DNA from: Pseudomonadota bacterium | GTDB lineage: Bacteria > Pseudomonadota > Gammaproteobacteria > Burkholderiales > SG8-39 | Assembly (NCBI GenBank): GCA_026399375.1 | Contig: JAPLRD010000035.1 | Coordinates: 1-64,000 of the forward strand | Direction of reading: 5' to 3' | Length of the DNA stretch: 64,000 nt | In this document: positions 52,094 to 62,148 of the stretch, one piece after another | Layout: every line of letters starts with the position of its first letter | How positions within the stretch are numbered: the first letter of the stretch is position 1 | Notes under the pieces: model-generated | Database searches by the model: none | Told to the model about the DNA's origin: nothing | Seen by the model: only the letters and a program-made list of their open reading frames with translations | Position numbers and translations under genes: made by a program

Positions 52094-52732
52094 GTGAAGC
52101 GCAAGCTTGCAGGTTTGTACGCAGTCACCCCGGACGAGCCCGGCACGCAAGTCCTGGTGAGCAAGGTCGGCCAGGCCTTGCGCGGCGGCGCCACTGTCGT
52201 CCAGTACCGCAACAAGACCGCGGGTCGCGAACTGCGGCTCGAGCAGGGGCGCGCGCTTGCCGCGCTGTGCCGGCAAGCGGATGCCTGCTTTATCGTCAAC
52301 GACGATCTCGCGCTCGCGCTGGAACTCGATGCCGACGGCCTGCACTGGGGCGGCGAGGACGGCGACCTGGCGGCGGCGAGAAAGCAGCTGGGACCAACCA
52401 GGCTGCTAGGCGCCTCCTGCTATGACAGAATCGAACTCGCGCAGGCTGCGGTGCTGGCAAACGTGGATTACCTCGCGTTCGGCAGCGTTTTCAGTTCCCC
52501 CACGAAACCTGCCGCAGTGCGCGCGCCGCTCGCCATCTTTTCCGAGGCGCGGCGCAGATTTTCGCTGCCGCTTGTGGCAATCGGCGGCATTACGCTGCAA
52601 AATGCGCCCCAGGTGTTCGCCGCCGGGGCGGACGCAGTGGCCGTGATCAGCGACCTGTTCGATGCCGGCGACATCGCCGAGCGCGCAGCCGGTTATACCC
52701 GACTTTCTCAACAACAGCGGATGCAGCAATGA
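52094..52732 (+). CDS. thiE: Thiamine-phosphate synthase
   Basis: A 212-residue TIM-barrel enzyme joining HMP-PP and thiazole phosphate. Features are [16 protein letters not shown] (near residue 33), [20 protein letters not shown] (near 62), [16 protein letters not shown] (near 120) and [20 protein letters not shown] (near 155). The start is GTG at 52094 with GGAGG upstream; an ATG at 52087 is in the wrong frame. The stop overlaps hemL as ATGA. Confidence 0.94.
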   Translation: MKRKLAGLYAVTPDEPGTQVLVSKVGQALRGGATVVQYRNKTAGRELRLEQGRALAALCRQADACFIVNDDLALALELDADGLHWGGEDGDLAAARKQLGPTRLLGASCYDRIELAQAAVLANVDYLAFGSVFSSPTKPAAVRAPLAIFSEARRRFSLPLVAIGGITLQNAPQVFAAGADAVAVISDLFDAGDIAERAAGYTRLSQQQRMQQ

Positions 52733-54009
52733 GCAATGAAGCCTTATTTGCCAGAGCCCAGCAATTCATTCCCGCCGGAGTCAATTCCCCGGTGCGGGCG
52801 TTTCGCGCCGTGGGCGGTGCGCCGCGCTTTATCGCGCGCGGCGAAGGCGCCTGCATGTGGGACACCGAGGGCAGGCGTTATATCGATTACATCGGCTCCT
52901 GGGGAGCGCTGGTGGCTGGTCACGCGCACCCGGATGTCGTGGCCGCATTGTGCGCGGCGGCCAAGAAAGGCCTCTCTTTTGGCGCTCCGACCGAGGCCGA
53001 AATCGAAATGGCCGAACTGTTGTGCAAATTGCTCCCGGGCATGGAAATGGTGCGTCTGGTTAGTTCCGGCACCGAAGCAACCATGACGGCGCTGCGCCTC
53101 GCGCGCGGTTATACCGGCCGCAGCCGTTTCATCAAGTTCGAGGGCTGTTATCACGGCCACGCCGACGGATTACTGGTGAAGGCCGGCTCGGGCGCGCTCA
53201 CATTCGGCCAGCCGAGTTCCTCGGGCGTTCCGCCGGAAATCGCCGCCCATACGCTGGTGCTCGACTACAACGACGCGGAGCAGCTGGCGCGCACTTTTGC
53301 CGAATGCGGCAATGATATAGCTGCGGTGATCGTGGAAACGGTCGTCGGCAACATGAACCTCATCGCACCCAAGCCCGAATTTCTGCGCGCCATGCGCGAG
53401 CTGTGCACCAAACACGGTGCAGTGCTGATATTGGACGAGGTGATGACCGGCTTTCGCGTGGGTTTGACCGGCGCACAGGGACGCTACGGGATAACGCCCG
53501 ACCTGACTACGCTGGGCAAAGTCATAGGCGGCGGGATGCCGGTGGGCGCGTTCGGCGGTCGGCGCGAAATCATGCAGAAAATTGCGCCGCTGGGTCCCGT
53601 CTACCAGGCGGGCACGCTGTCCGGCAATCCGGTGGCGGTAGCAGCCGGTTTGGCCACGCTGAAGCTGGTACAGGCTCCGGGCTTTTACGAAAAACTCGGC
53701 GCCAGTACGCGCGCACTGACCGACGGTCTGGCGGCTGCGGCAAAAAAACACGGCGTGGTATTTTCGGCACAGGCGATCGGCGGCATGTTCGGCATCTATT
53801 TCCGCGCCGGCGTTCCTCAGACCTTTGCCGAAGTCATGCAGTGCGACAAAGAGCTGTTCAACCGCTTCTTCCACGCCATGCTCGATCGCGGCGTGCACTT
53901 CGCGCCTTCGGCTTATGAAGCGGGTTTCGTCTCCGCGGCGCACAGCGAGAAGGACATTGCCGAAACCCTGAGCGCAGCAGATGCGGTGTTTGCGGCTCTG
54001 GCCAAGTAG
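52729..54009 (+). CDS. hemL: Glutamate-1-semialdehyde 2,1-aminomutase
   Basis: The 426-residue PLP enzyme that makes 5-aminolevulinate in the C5 haem pathway. The opening [20 protein letters not shown], the segment [17 protein letters not shown] (near 138), [12 protein letters not shown] (near 240), and the Schiff-base lysine in [20 protein letters not shown] (near 265) are typical. It is the last of the coupled thiD-thiE-hemL unit and convergent with mscL. Confidence 0.96.
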   Translation: MSNEALFARAQQFIPAGVNSPVRAFRAVGGAPRFIARGEGACMWDTEGRRYIDYIGSWGALVAGHAHPDVVAALCAAAKKGLSFGAPTEAEIEMAELLCKLLPGMEMVRLVSSGTEATMTALRLARGYTGRSRFIKFEGCYHGHADGLLVKAGSGALTFGQPSSSGVPPEIAAHTLVLDYNDAEQLARTFAECGNDIAAVIVETVVGNMNLIAPKPEFLRAMRELCTKHGAVLILDEVMTGFRVGLTGAQGRYGITPDLTTLGKVIGGGMPVGAFGGRREIMQKIAPLGPVYQAGTLSGNPVAVAAGLATLKLVQAPGFYEKLGASTRALTDGLAAAAKKHGVVFSAQAIGGMFGIYFRAGVPQTFAEVMQCDKELFNRFFHAMLDRGVHFAPSAYEAGFVSAAHSEKDIAETLSAADAVFAALAK

Positions 54010-54072
54010 CCGGGCGAAGCGAAGTTCCGCTCAGGCACGCGCGGCCGAGCTTTCCCGGCACGCAGGCCGGCG

Positions 54073-54501
54073 CTAGCGCGGTTTGAGGTTGTCGCGGATT
54101 TCGCGCAGCAGCATCACTTCTTCCGGCGGTTCGGCCGGCGCTGGGGCGGGTGCGGCGGCATCGGCGCGCTTCAGTTTGTTGATCCATCGCACCAGCAGAA
54201 AAATAATAAACGCGAGAATGATGAAGTTGATCGAGATGGTGAGGAAGTTGCCGTAGGCGAATACGGGCACGCCGGCTTTCTTGACCGCCTCCAGCGTTGC
54301 TGCGGTGCCGGGCGGAATGTCCTTGAGCGCGACAAAGTAGTTGGAGAAATCCAACCCGCCAAGCACCCGCCCGACGACCGGCATTATCAGGTCGTTCACG
54401 ACCGAATCCACGATCTTGCCGAACGCGGCGCCGATGATCACGCCGACCGCCAGATCGATTACATTGCCCTTGATGGCGAATTCCTTGAATTCCTTTAGCA
54501 T
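54073..54501 (-). CDS. mscL: Large-conductance mechanosensitive channel MscL
   Basis: A 142-residue homopentameric emergency valve. The N-terminal helix and TM1 ([20 protein letters not shown], then [20 protein letters not shown]) and TM2 ([20 protein letters not shown]) are diagnostic. The cytoplasmic bundle ends in an Ala/Pro linker and [18 protein letters not shown] lies nine bases before the ATG at 54501. The long frame continuing upstream of the start is antisense to the UMF1 gene and not coding. Confidence 0.95.
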   Translation of the reverse strand: MLKEFKEFAIKGNVIDLAVGVIIGAAFGKIVDSVVNDLIMPVVGRVLGGLDFSNYFVALKDIPPGTAATLEAVKKAGVPVFAYGNFLTISINFIILAFIIFLLVRWINKLKRADAAAPAPAPAEPPEEVMLLREIRDNLKPR

Positions 54502-54615
54502 CGCGTCAGCTCCCTTTTCAACGGCAGGCGATTGATACATTCTCGTGCCTGCATCGAGGGCAGATTCTAGCAGTCGGGGCATGATGACGGCATCTACGTA
54601 CCAGGCAGCAATAAT

Positions 54616-55920
54616 ATGGACGATCAGCGTGTGAACGGCAGAGCCGGGCAGGTCGCACGCCCGCTTGAAATCTGGGCTTGGGCGATGTACGACTTCGCCA
54701 ATTCGGGCTACACGACGGTGGTGCTTACCGCGATCTTCAACGCCTATTTCGTCGCGGTCGTGGCAGGCAACACGCCCTGGGCGACCTTCGCCTGGACGGC
54801 GACCTTGTCCCTGTCGTACCTGCTGGTGCTCGTTACCGCTCCGGTCATCGGGGCCTATGCCGATCTGCGCGCCTGCAAGAAAGGGTTGCTTGCGTTCACC
54901 ACCGTCGGATGCGTGCTCGGCACCGCGGCGCTCGCCTTTGCCGGCCCTGGCGATTTCGCGATCGCCGTCGCCTGCGTGATCGTGTCCAATTTCTTCTTCT
55001 GCACAGGGTGCGATCTGGTGGCCGCCTTCCTGCCGGAACTGGCACGCGGCAGGAACCTGGGCAAGGTGTCGGGTTGGGGCTGGAGCCTGGGCTATGTCGG
55101 CGGCTTGCTCACGCTGGGCGCCTGTCTTGCGTACGTTTCTTCGGCCCAGGCCGACGGCCGTGGTGCGGCGCAGTTCGTGCCGGTGACCATGCTCATCACG
55201 GCCGCTCTGTTTGCGCTGGCGAGCCTGCCGACGTTCGTGATTCTGCGCGAACGCGCTTTGCCGCAGCCCTTGCCGCCTGGCGCGTCGCTGCTTGCGTCGG
55301 CGTTCGCGCGTTTGGCGGACACCTTGCGCCATGCGGCGCGCTATCGTGACTTGCGCCGGTTTCTCGTCTGCATCGTGTTCTACCAGGCCGGGGTGCAGAC
55401 GGTGATCACTCTTGCGGCGATCTACGCCGAGCAGGCGATGGGCTTCAGCACCCGGGACACGCTGACACTGGTGCTGGTGGTCAACGTCACAGCCGCGCTG
55501 GGAGCTTTCTTTCTCGGCAACGTGCAGGATCGCATCGGCCATGTTCCGGCAATCGCACTGACGCTCGCGGGCTGGATCGCGACCGTGCTGATCGTCTGGG
55601 CGGCGGACACGCGGCCCTTGTTCTGGATCGCGGCCAACCTCGCCGGCTTGTGTCTGGGTGCTTCCCAGTCTGCGGGCCGCGCGCTGGTCGGCTATCTGAG
55701 TCCGAAGGCGCGCCGCGCCGAGTTTTTCGGCCTGTGGGGGTTGGCGACGAACCTGTCTTCCATCCTCGGTCCCATCACCTATGGCGCGGTGAGCTGGATA
55801 TCGCATGGCAACCATCGCCTGGCGATGCTGATTACGGGCGTCTTTTTCGTTGCCGGTTTGCTGCTGCTTTACGGCGTCGACGCGCGCCGCGGCAGGCGTG
55901 CCGCGTTGAAAAACGCGTAG
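54616..55920 (+). CDS. Major facilitator superfamily transporter, UMF1 (Atg22-like) family
   Basis: A 434-residue membrane protein with about twelve helices. The N-terminal family signature [20 protein letters not shown] and the segment [20 protein letters not shown] (near 150) match the UMF1 group, whose yeast relatives export amino acids from the vacuole. The late segment [20 protein letters not shown] (near 350) is also typical. The bacterial substrate is unknown. It is divergent from mscL and convergent with mtgA. Confidence 0.88.
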   Translation: MDDQRVNGRAGQVARPLEIWAWAMYDFANSGYTTVVLTAIFNAYFVAVVAGNTPWATFAWTATLSLSYLLVLVTAPVIGAYADLRACKKGLLAFTTVGCVLGTAALAFAGPGDFAIAVACVIVSNFFFCTGCDLVAAFLPELARGRNLGKVSGWGWSLGYVGGLLTLGACLAYVSSAQADGRGAAQFVPVTMLITAALFALASLPTFVILRERALPQPLPPGASLLASAFARLADTLRHAARYRDLRRFLVCIVFYQAGVQTVITLAAIYAEQAMGFSTRDTLTLVLVVNVTAALGAFFLGNVQDRIGHVPAIALTLAGWIATVLIVWAADTRPLFWIAANLAGLCLGASQSAGRALVGYLSPKARRAEFFGLWGLATNLSSILGPITYGAVSWISHGNHRLAMLITGVFFVAGLLLLYGVDARRGRRAALKNA

Positions 55921-55929
55921 CCCGACTGG

Positions 55930-56655
55930 CTACGGCAATTGCGCGGAAGGCATGCGCGCGCGTATGGTTTCGCTGTAGCGCTGCAGGAATTCGGAGCCGC
56001 GGTTGCGTTCGTAATACAGCGGCCGCGGCAGCATCGCCGCCAGTTGCGCCGCCTGATCGGCGCTCAGGTTGGCGGCGCTGGTGTTGTAGTAATGGCGCGC
56101 CGCCGCTTCTGCGCCAAACACGCCGCTGCCCCATTCGGCGACGTTCAAATAGATTTCCAGAATGCGTTCCTTGTCCATCAACATCTCCAGCATCCAGGTG
56201 ATGACGGCTTCCTGTCCTTTGCGCCAAAGGCTCTTTTCGCCGGAGAGGAACAGATTCTTGGCCAACTGCTGGCTGATGGTGGAACCGCCGGCGACGACCT
56301 TGCCGCGCTTCTGGTTCTTTTCCATCGCCTTCTGTATGCCCTCCCAGTCGAAGCCATCGTGTTCGGAGAACTTCGCGTCCTCGGCCACGATCACCGCGCG
56401 CTTCAGCGCATCGGAGATGCGCGCATAACTGGCCCACTGCTGCTTCAGCTTCGCGTTGGGGTCCTTTTCGCGCATGCGCTCCAGCCTCGCCTGCATGAAG
56501 CTGGTGCTCTGGGGATTGTTCTCCGCCCAGTACCAGATCTGCGCCGCGAACCAACCCTGGTAAAGCAGCAAGGCGATGAACAGGATTCCGAGCGTATAGC
56601 AGAAGGCTTTCCACACACCGACGAGGGTGCGCCTCAGCGCTCCGGCGATGCTCAC
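55930..56655 (-). CDS. mtgA: Monofunctional biosynthetic peptidoglycan transglycosylase
   Basis: A 241-residue GT51 glycosyltransferase polymerising lipid II. One N-terminal membrane anchor (residues 15-35) is followed by the five GT51 motifs: EDAKFSEHDGFDW with the catalytic Glu, GGSTISQQLAKNLFL, RKGQEAVITWMLE, KERILEIYLN and AAQLAAMLPRP. The start overlaps the aroE stop by four bases. aroE-mtgA pairing is common in betaproteobacteria. Confidence 0.95.
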   Translation of the reverse strand: MSIAGALRRTLVGVWKAFCYTLGILFIALLLYQGWFAAQIWYWAENNPQSTSFMQARLERMREKDPNAKLKQQWASYARISDALKRAVIVAEDAKFSEHDGFDWEGIQKAMEKNQKRGKVVAGGSTISQQLAKNLFLSGEKSLWRKGQEAVITWMLEMLMDKERILEIYLNVAEWGSGVFGAEAAARHYYNTSAANLSADQAAQLAAMLPRPLYYERNRGSEFLQRYSETIRARMPSAQLP

Positions 56656-57467
56656 ACCGCCGTCTGCCGCAGAAGTTTCAGCACCGGCGCCGTGTCCGGT
56701 CGCAGGCCGCGCCAGATGAAAAAGGATTCCGCCGCCTGCTCGACCAGCATGCCCAGGCCATCCGCGAGCGGCGCCGCGCCTTCGACCCGCGCAAATGCGA
56801 GAAAGGGCGTTTCGCCGACGCCGTACATCATGTCGTAGGCCAGTGCGCCCCCGGCGAACAGGCCGGAAGGCAGCTGCGGCAGCGCACCGGTCAGGCTGGC
56901 AGAAGTGGCATTGACAACAATGTCAAACTGCCTGCCGGCCAACTCGGCGTACGTCGAAACTTCGAGACCGGCGCCGATTGTTTGCTGCAGCGCCTGGGCC
57001 TTGGCAAGCGTGCGGTTGGCGAGCGTCAGGCTCGCCGGTTGCTGCAGCAGCAAAGGCATGATCACGCCGCGCGCAGCACCGCCCGCGCCCAGCAGCAGCA
57101 CGCGCCGACCGGCGATGTCGCGGCCGAGATTGTGCGTGATGTCGCCTATCAGGCCGGTACCGTCTGTGTTGTCGCCGAAGACCGCATCGTCCTCGAACTT
57201 GAGCGTGTTCACCGCCTGCGCGGCGCTTGCGCGCCCGGACAGCCGGGTGGCGTAGCCGAACGCTTCCGCCTTGAACGGAAGCGTGACGTTCAGGCCGAGA
57301 CCGCCGCGCGCCTGGAACGCCTTGACCGCCTCCATAAAACCGTTCGCGGGTGCGAGCAGCCGCTCATACGTCAGGTCTTGTCCGGTCTGGCGCGCGAATT
57401 CAGCGTGAATCTGCGGCGATCTGCTGTGCGCGACGGGATTGCCGATGACGGCGTACTGGTCTGGCAT
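56652..57467 (-). CDS. aroE: Shikimate dehydrogenase
   Basis: The 271-residue NADPH-dependent enzyme of the aromatic pathway. The shikimate site is AVIGNPVAHSRSPQIHAEF, with LNVTLPFKAEAF (catalytic Lys near 65), FGDNTDGTGLIGDI (near 98) and the nucleotide loop LLLGAGGAARGVIMPLL (near 125). The start lies nine bases after the TonB-like gene stop. Confidence 0.95.
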   Translation of the reverse strand: MPDQYAVIGNPVAHSRSPQIHAEFARQTGQDLTYERLLAPANGFMEAVKAFQARGGLGLNVTLPFKAEAFGYATRLSGRASAAQAVNTLKFEDDAVFGDNTDGTGLIGDITHNLGRDIAGRRVLLLGAGGAARGVIMPLLLQQPASLTLANRTLAKAQALQQTIGAGLEVSTYAELAGRQFDIVVNATSASLTGALPQLPSGLFAGGALAYDMMYGVGETPFLAFARVEGAAPLADGLGMLVEQAAESFFIWRGLRPDTAPVLKLLRQTAV

Positions 57468-57476
57468 GGCGGCGAT

Positions 57477-58370
57477 TCACTCCCCGAACAATTTGTCGCC
57501 GGGAGCGAAAGTCCAGGTGCGGGTGATGACCAGAATGTCGGTGTCGCGCGCGATGTTGGTGGGAAAGCGCGCGTAGGGCGAGGCCATTTTTACGATGCGT
57601 TCGGCAGCGCGGTCGAGAACCTGATGACCCGAGGACCGCTTGACCTCGACCGATTCGAGATTTCCGTCCGCCTTGATCGTCACGATGAGGATCAGGCTGC
57701 CGTACACCCGGCCGCGCGCGCTTTCGGGATAGTTGAGGTTGCCGATGCGCTCGACCTTGAGGCGCCAGTCCTCTACATATTGCGCAAAGCGGAATTCCCG
57801 CGCGCGCGAGCCCACGAACTCCTTTTTCGGCCGCTTGTTGTATTCCTCGAGCTGGCGTGAAATCTGAGCTTCCATGCGCGCTATCGCGAGCGCGCTGGTG
57901 GCCAGATCCTGGCCGGTCGCCTGCGGTTGCGGCGTCTCCGTTGCGGGTGTAGCGCTTTGCTGCTCGGTGCTGGTCACGATTTTTGCGGACTGCATTTGGC
58001 TCATCATTTTCTTCTGCTGCGCCTCCAGTTCCTGCACCCGGCGCGCCGCGCGCTTGGCATCCGCGCCGGGCTCGGTTTCTTTCAGCACCGGCAGAGGAGT
58101 CTTGGCGCGGCGGTCTTCGTCGGTATTGCCGCCGCCGTCCAGATTGGCCTGCGCCTGCACTTCCGCGTCGACCGGACTCGCCTTGGTCTTGCTGTTGATG
58201 AGCACCACTTCCAGCGGTAGCGATCCATACTTGTCGCGGATGATCTCGGGCAGTTTGAAATGGATGGAGAGTGCTATTGCGTGCAGCAGGATGGATGCGC
58301 CCAGCGCCAGCGACAAGCTGCGCGACGAAGGATCCATGCCGGCCATGAATTCAGGCCAGCGCAGGGTCAT
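57477..58370 (-). CDS. TonB family energy-transducing protein
   Basis: The predicted protein has 297 residues from the ATG at 58370; a TTG at 58397 with GAGG five bases upstream is an equally possible start. One N-terminal membrane anchor (SLALGASILLHAIALSIHF) is followed by a long polar, coiled-coil periplasmic part (ADAKRAARRVQELEAQQKKM) and a C-terminal TonB domain (NLNYPESARGRVYGSLILIV, HQVLDRAAERIVKMASPYAR). It couples proton-motive force to outer-membrane receptors, or works as a TonB-like envelope protein. No exbBD genes are adjacent. It is upstream of aroE-mtgA on the same strand. Confidence 0.88.
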   Translation of the reverse strand: MTLRWPEFMAGMDPSSRSLSLALGASILLHAIALSIHFKLPEIIRDKYGSLPLEVVLINSKTKASPVDAEVQAQANLDGGGNTDEDRRAKTPLPVLKETEPGADAKRAARRVQELEAQQKKMMSQMQSAKIVTSTEQQSATPATETPQPQATGQDLATSALAIARMEAQISRQLEEYNKRPKKEFVGSRAREFRFAQYVEDWRLKVERIGNLNYPESARGRVYGSLILIVTIKADGNLESVEVKRSSGHQVLDRAAERIVKMASPYARFPTNIARDTDILVITRTWTFAPGDKLFGE

Positions 58371-58512
58371 GGAACCGACTGAGTGCCCGCTACGCAATCA
58401 GACCTCAAAAATGCTTGAAATCAACGTATTTTATGCTTTTCAAGAGAAATTAGCTTAACTTTCGATGGAAGGTTTTTCCCGGAGGTTAATCGAGAATTGC
58501 TGCAATGATCTC

Positions 58513-60360
58513 CTAGTTCTCGACCAATTCCTTGAATCTGGCTTTGACCGAATTATCAATCAAGTCTATCCCTTCAATTTCGAGCAGTACCCGGCTGCCT
58601 ACCTCGAGATCCGGCAGCGAGGGTACCCGGACGTACAGGGGAATTCCCTCGAACTTGACCAAATTATCGCGCAGCACCTGCGCTTTCGACAGTGTCACCT
58701 GCTCCTGTTGCAGCCAGCGCAGGCACCAGTAGTGCTCCATCTTTCCCTGGAAATGGTCGTAGGCCGCATACGTCAGTTCGAACTCGCGCATCGCCGCGAG
58801 CAGGTCTGCGGAATTCTTTCCGAACGGCGGCGCGGAGCCGGCGAGACAGGCGAGCAGCTGCCATTGATTCAACAGATCGATGTAGCGGCGCAGCGGCGAG
58901 CTGGCCCAGATGTAATGCGACACGCCCAGGCCCTGGTGGGGAGAGGGCACGGTAGTCATGCGTACTTTGCCGCCGGATTGCGCGCGATAGATGGCGGGCA
59001 CGCCGCGGTCGGCGAGCAGCCTGCCCCAGTTGTTGTTGGCGCTGATCATCAGTTCGGACACCAGCTTGTCGAGCGGCGCACCGCGCTTGCGCTCGACAAT
59101 GCGAACACGCTCGTTCTCGACGTAGAAGTTGTAGTCGACGCGATCCTGATGCGCGGCCGGCTGCTTGCTTCGGGCCGCTTCCAGTTCGAGCGCAAGCTTC
59201 CACAGGAAGAAGAGCTCTGCCTCAAATGGCAGTTCGCCGCGCTCCTCTCCGGCGAGAAAAGCCGCGTCCAGCGCCTCCACCTGGTGATGGCGCAGATTGG
59301 CGGCGATCTTCACCCGCTCCACGCGGGTTTCCTGGCCCTCTACCAGATGCGACAGCGGATTGATGTCCAGGTACAGCGATACCGCCGGGCACTCGCGCCC
59401 CTCGGCCAGGGTGTATCGCTCGATCACTTGCGGCGGCAGCATGGTGATCTTCTGCCCGGGTATATATGCCGTGGACAGGCGTGCGCGCGCGATCTTGTCC
59501 ATTGCCGATCCGGGAGTGAAACCGAGCGCCGGAGCGGCGATGTGGATACCGACCCGATAGCGTCCGTTGGCAAGCCGCGTCAGGGAGAACGCGTCGTCGA
59601 TTTCGGTGGTGGTGACATCGTCCAGGCTGAACGCAAGCACGTCGGCCAGGGGCAGGCTGGGCGGTTCGTCAACCGCGATATTCTCGAACACGCCGCTTTC
59701 GCGCGGGAAGTATTCGAACAGGAACGCGCCGAGGTGGTAGTCATGGCTGGAGGGCAGCGCGCCTGCGCGCTCGATCAGACTTGCTGCCGACAATCCGCTT
59801 GCTTCGCAGGCCAGCTCCAGTGCTTTGGTCTCGACGCGGTTGCGATCGGGTTGGTACAAAAGCTGGGGCAAAATCGCCATCAGCGCGTCGGGTACGCGGC
59901 CGCGCTGGAGTTCATCCGACCACGCCCTGATCTGTGCCTCCTGCGCGCGTTTCTTTTCAACGCCGGCAAGCGCAGCCTTGAGCGTATCTCCGGGCGCAGC
60001 GCGAAAACGTCCCTTGCCTTTGCGATAGAAGTACATCGGCGCCGATTGCAGCTTGATCAGTATGGCGGCGGCTTCCAGCGCATCGGGTGCATGGCCGCAG
60101 TATTCGCGCGCGAGATCGGCGAAACTGAACTCCGCATCGCGGCAGCATTGCCACAGGAAGTCGGTCTCCATCCCGGCCGCGAGCGCTTCGGCCTTGTCCA
60201 TGAGTTCGGACAGCGGCGGTTTTTCGAAACGCAGCAGCACGCTTGCCGCCTTGATCTTGCTCCTTTTCCCGTGCGGCGCCTCGACCTGCAGCGATGCGTC
60301 GCTCTCGGCGAGCACGGCGCCGACCTTGAAGGAGCCGGTCTCTTCGTACAGCACGTTCAT
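58513..60360 (-). CDS. RNase II/RNB-domain exoribonuclease
   Basis: A 615-residue RNA-degrading enzyme. The N-terminal half carries OB-like and helical segments. The RNB catalytic motif is SLDDVTTTEIDDAFSL (near residue 245), whose Asp set matches the magnesium-binding residues of RNase II. YIPGQKITMLPPQVIERYTL, AANLRHHQVEAL and the C-terminal SSPLRRYIDLLNQWQLLACL (near 490) are typical of the RNase II/VacB group of betaproteobacteria. It lies alone, divergent from the HMG-CoA-lyase-type gene across 243 bases. A long open frame on the opposite strand is an artefact of GC-rich codons. Confidence 0.93.
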   Translation of the reverse strand: MNVLYEETGSFKVGAVLAESDASLQVEAPHGKRSKIKAASVLLRFEKPPLSELMDKAEALAAGMETDFLWQCCRDAEFSFADLAREYCGHAPDALEAAAILIKLQSAPMYFYRKGKGRFRAAPGDTLKAALAGVEKKRAQEAQIRAWSDELQRGRVPDALMAILPQLLYQPDRNRVETKALELACEASGLSAASLIERAGALPSSHDYHLGAFLFEYFPRESGVFENIAVDEPPSLPLADVLAFSLDDVTTTEIDDAFSLTRLANGRYRVGIHIAAPALGFTPGSAMDKIARARLSTAYIPGQKITMLPPQVIERYTLAEGRECPAVSLYLDINPLSHLVEGQETRVERVKIAANLRHHQVEALDAAFLAGEERGELPFEAELFFLWKLALELEAARSKQPAAHQDRVDYNFYVENERVRIVERKRGAPLDKLVSELMISANNNWGRLLADRGVPAIYRAQSGGKVRMTTVPSPHQGLGVSHYIWASSPLRRYIDLLNQWQLLACLAGSAPPFGKNSADLLAAMREFELTYAAYDHFQGKMEHYWCLRWLQQEQVTLSKAQVLRDNLVKFEGIPLYVRVPSLPDLEVGSRVLLEIEGIDLIDNSVKARFKELVEN

Positions 60361-60603
60361 GGGATCAGGACCGAAGGGAAAAGGTTTGTCGATCGCGGCC
60401 GCGGCGCCTGGCCCACAGGCAAGGCAGATGCGTTCGATTGGCGTCCGGGTCGACGCAACGGAGCGAGATTATACGCTAGGCACGCTCCGCCGCTCCAAAG
60501 GATGGGAGCGTTCGCTCCGGCCGTTGTCGCTACTGACACCGCAGCGGTCCGGCGGGTACACTGTCGCCGGGAAAACAACGCTGTTCCGGCGAAAAGGAAT
60601 GCT

Positions 60604-61545
60604 ATGAGCGCAGTCGATGTGACCATTACCGAGGTCGGCCTGCGCGACGGCTTGCAGAACACGAAGAACTTCATGCCGACCGCGGCCAAGAACGCGTGGA
60701 TAGGCGCCGAGGCGGCTGCCGGCGTGCATCGGATCGAAGTCTGCTCTTTCGTTCCGGCCAAGCTGATCCCGCAGTTCGTCGATGCCGGCGAAGTGCTCGC
60801 CTACGCCAACACCGTTTCCGGCCTGACGCCGGCGGTATTGGTGCCCAACCTGAAAGGCTGCGAGCGCGCCCTCGCGGCAGGGGCGCGCCGCATCGTCGCG
60901 CCCATATCCGTATCCGAAGCCCACAGCATGAACAACGTGCGCAAGACCACGGCGCAGGCGATCGACGACTTCGCCCGCATGGCCGGCTTGGTGAAATCGC
61001 AGGCAAATGGCGGGCGAGCGCAGCTGATCGGCGCCTGTTCCACCGCGTTCGGCTGCTCGATCCAGGGTGCGGTGGCCGAAGAAGACGTGGTGCGCGTCGC
61101 CCTTGCGTTGCGCGAGGCCGGGGCCGATGCGATCAGTCTCGCCGACACCGTGGGCTACGCCAACCCGGCGCAGGTGAAACGGCTGTTCGACAAGGTGTGC
61201 AGCGCCATAGGTGGGAACTTCCACATCGAAGCGCATTTCCATAACACCCGCGGCCTGGGACTCGCCAACGCGCTGGCGGCGTACGAGGCCGGGGTGCGCA
61301 ATTTCGACAGCACCCTGGGCGGCTTGGGCGGGTGCCCCTTCGCGCCGGGTGCCTCCGGCAACGTGGTTACCGAGGATCTGGTATTCATGTTCGAATCCAT
61401 GGGGGTGAATACCGGAATCGACATCGACAAACTGATCGAGGTGCGCAAAACGGTTTTTGCGGCACTGCCCGACGCGGAACTTTATGGCCACATTTCCCGG
61501 GCCGGCCTGCCCAAGGGATTCATGCCGGGACCGCGCCGGGCATAG
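60604..61545 (+). CDS. Hydroxymethylglutaryl-CoA lyase family protein
   Basis: A 313-residue DRE-TIM metallolyase. The opening VTITEVGLRDGLQNTKNF carries the metal and catalytic residues, HFHNTRGLGLANALAAYEAG (near 215) the second metal motif, and GGLGGCPFAPGASGNVVTED (near 235) the cysteine of the HMG-CoA lyase active-site loop. It cleaves HMG-CoA to acetoacetate and acetyl-CoA in leucine breakdown, or a related acyl-CoA. AAGGA lies six bases before the ATG. The open frame extending upstream to 58465 is antisense to the RNase gene and not part of it. Confidence 0.92.
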   Translation: MSAVDVTITEVGLRDGLQNTKNFMPTAAKNAWIGAEAAAGVHRIEVCSFVPAKLIPQFVDAGEVLAYANTVSGLTPAVLVPNLKGCERALAAGARRIVAPISVSEAHSMNNVRKTTAQAIDDFARMAGLVKSQANGGRAQLIGACSTAFGCSIQGAVAEEDVVRVALALREAGADAISLADTVGYANPAQVKRLFDKVCSAIGGNFHIEAHFHNTRGLGLANALAAYEAGVRNFDSTLGGLGGCPFAPGASGNVVTEDLVFMFESMGVNTGIDIDKLIEVRKTVFAALPDAELYGHISRAGLPKGFMPGPRRA

Positions 61546-61575
61546 ATCGGGACTGCTTCGCGCCCGCGACCCGCC

Positions 61576-62148
61576 TCAAGTCCGAGCAAGCTGCGCGAAT
61601 TCGAGGATCAGCGGGATGTGCTCCGGAAAACTCTTCAGACTGTGGTCGCCGCCCTCGATGACGACCTGGCGCGCGCCCTGATATTTCTGCACCGCTTCGC
61701 GATAGTCGAGCAGCTCGTCCAGGGTTTCCACCAGCAGCAGATAGCGCTGCGGGTCAATGCGGGGCTGGTATAGCTCTTCCAACTGGTGCAGGTGCGCCAG
61801 CGTGAGCTCGTATTGCTCGTGGGTAAAAAGGTTTTCCTGCGCGCCCAGAAATTCGTGCAAACCACGATGCGGGTAGACCGCGGGGTTGATCAGGACGGCG
61901 CGAAGCTCATGGCGTTCCGCAAGACAGGTGGCGTAGAAACCGCCGAGTGAGCTGCCGACGAGCGTGACAGAATCGCTCGCGTGCTTGGCGATTTCACTTT
62001 CGATGGTGGTGATCGCGCGTTCGGGCAGATGGTGCAGGGCCGGGCAGCAATATTGCCCGCCCAGGCCGTGCGCGTCCATGTAGCGCTTCAGCACCTGCGC
62101 TTTGTGCGAACCGGGCGAACTATTGAAGCCGTGCAGGTAGATCAACAC
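61576..62148 (-). CDS. YqiA-type esterase (alpha/beta hydrolase)
   Basis: A 190-residue protein of the YqiA/DUF676-like UPF0227 group. The opening MLIYLHGFNSSPGSHKAQVL, the nucleophile elbow LVGSSLGGFYATCLAE (Ser near residue 67) and the His segment IEGGDHSLKSFPEHI are clear, with an acid in VETLDELLDYREA. The start overlaps the mpl end by seven bases, so the two are probably cotranscribed. Substrate unknown. Confidence 0.92.
   Translation of the reverse strand: MLIYLHGFNSSPGSHKAQVLKRYMDAHGLGGQYCCPALHHLPERAITTIESEIAKHASDSVTLVGSSLGGFYATCLAERHELRAVLINPAVYPHRGLHEFLGAQENLFTHEQYELTLAHLHQLEELYQPRIDPQRYLLLVETLDELLDYREAVQKYQGARQVVIEGGDHSLKSFPEHIPLILEFAQLART

Noticed and set aside
50987-52345. Long minus-strand frame ending in rubredoxin, as if a 452-residue fusion
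   Set aside because: The upstream part is antisense to thiD and thiE. Rubredoxin alone from 51178 is complete and normal.
54502-55815. Upstream extension of the mscL frame to a 580-residue protein
   Set aside because: It is antisense to the UMF1 transporter and shows low-complexity Arg/Gly/Ala sequence. MscL is complete from 54501.
58465-60603. Very long plus-strand open frame running into the HMG-CoA-lyase-family gene (1026 codons in all)
   Set aside because: The first 713 codons are exactly antisense to the RNase II-type gene and have no family character. The real gene begins at 60604 with its own ribosome-binding site.
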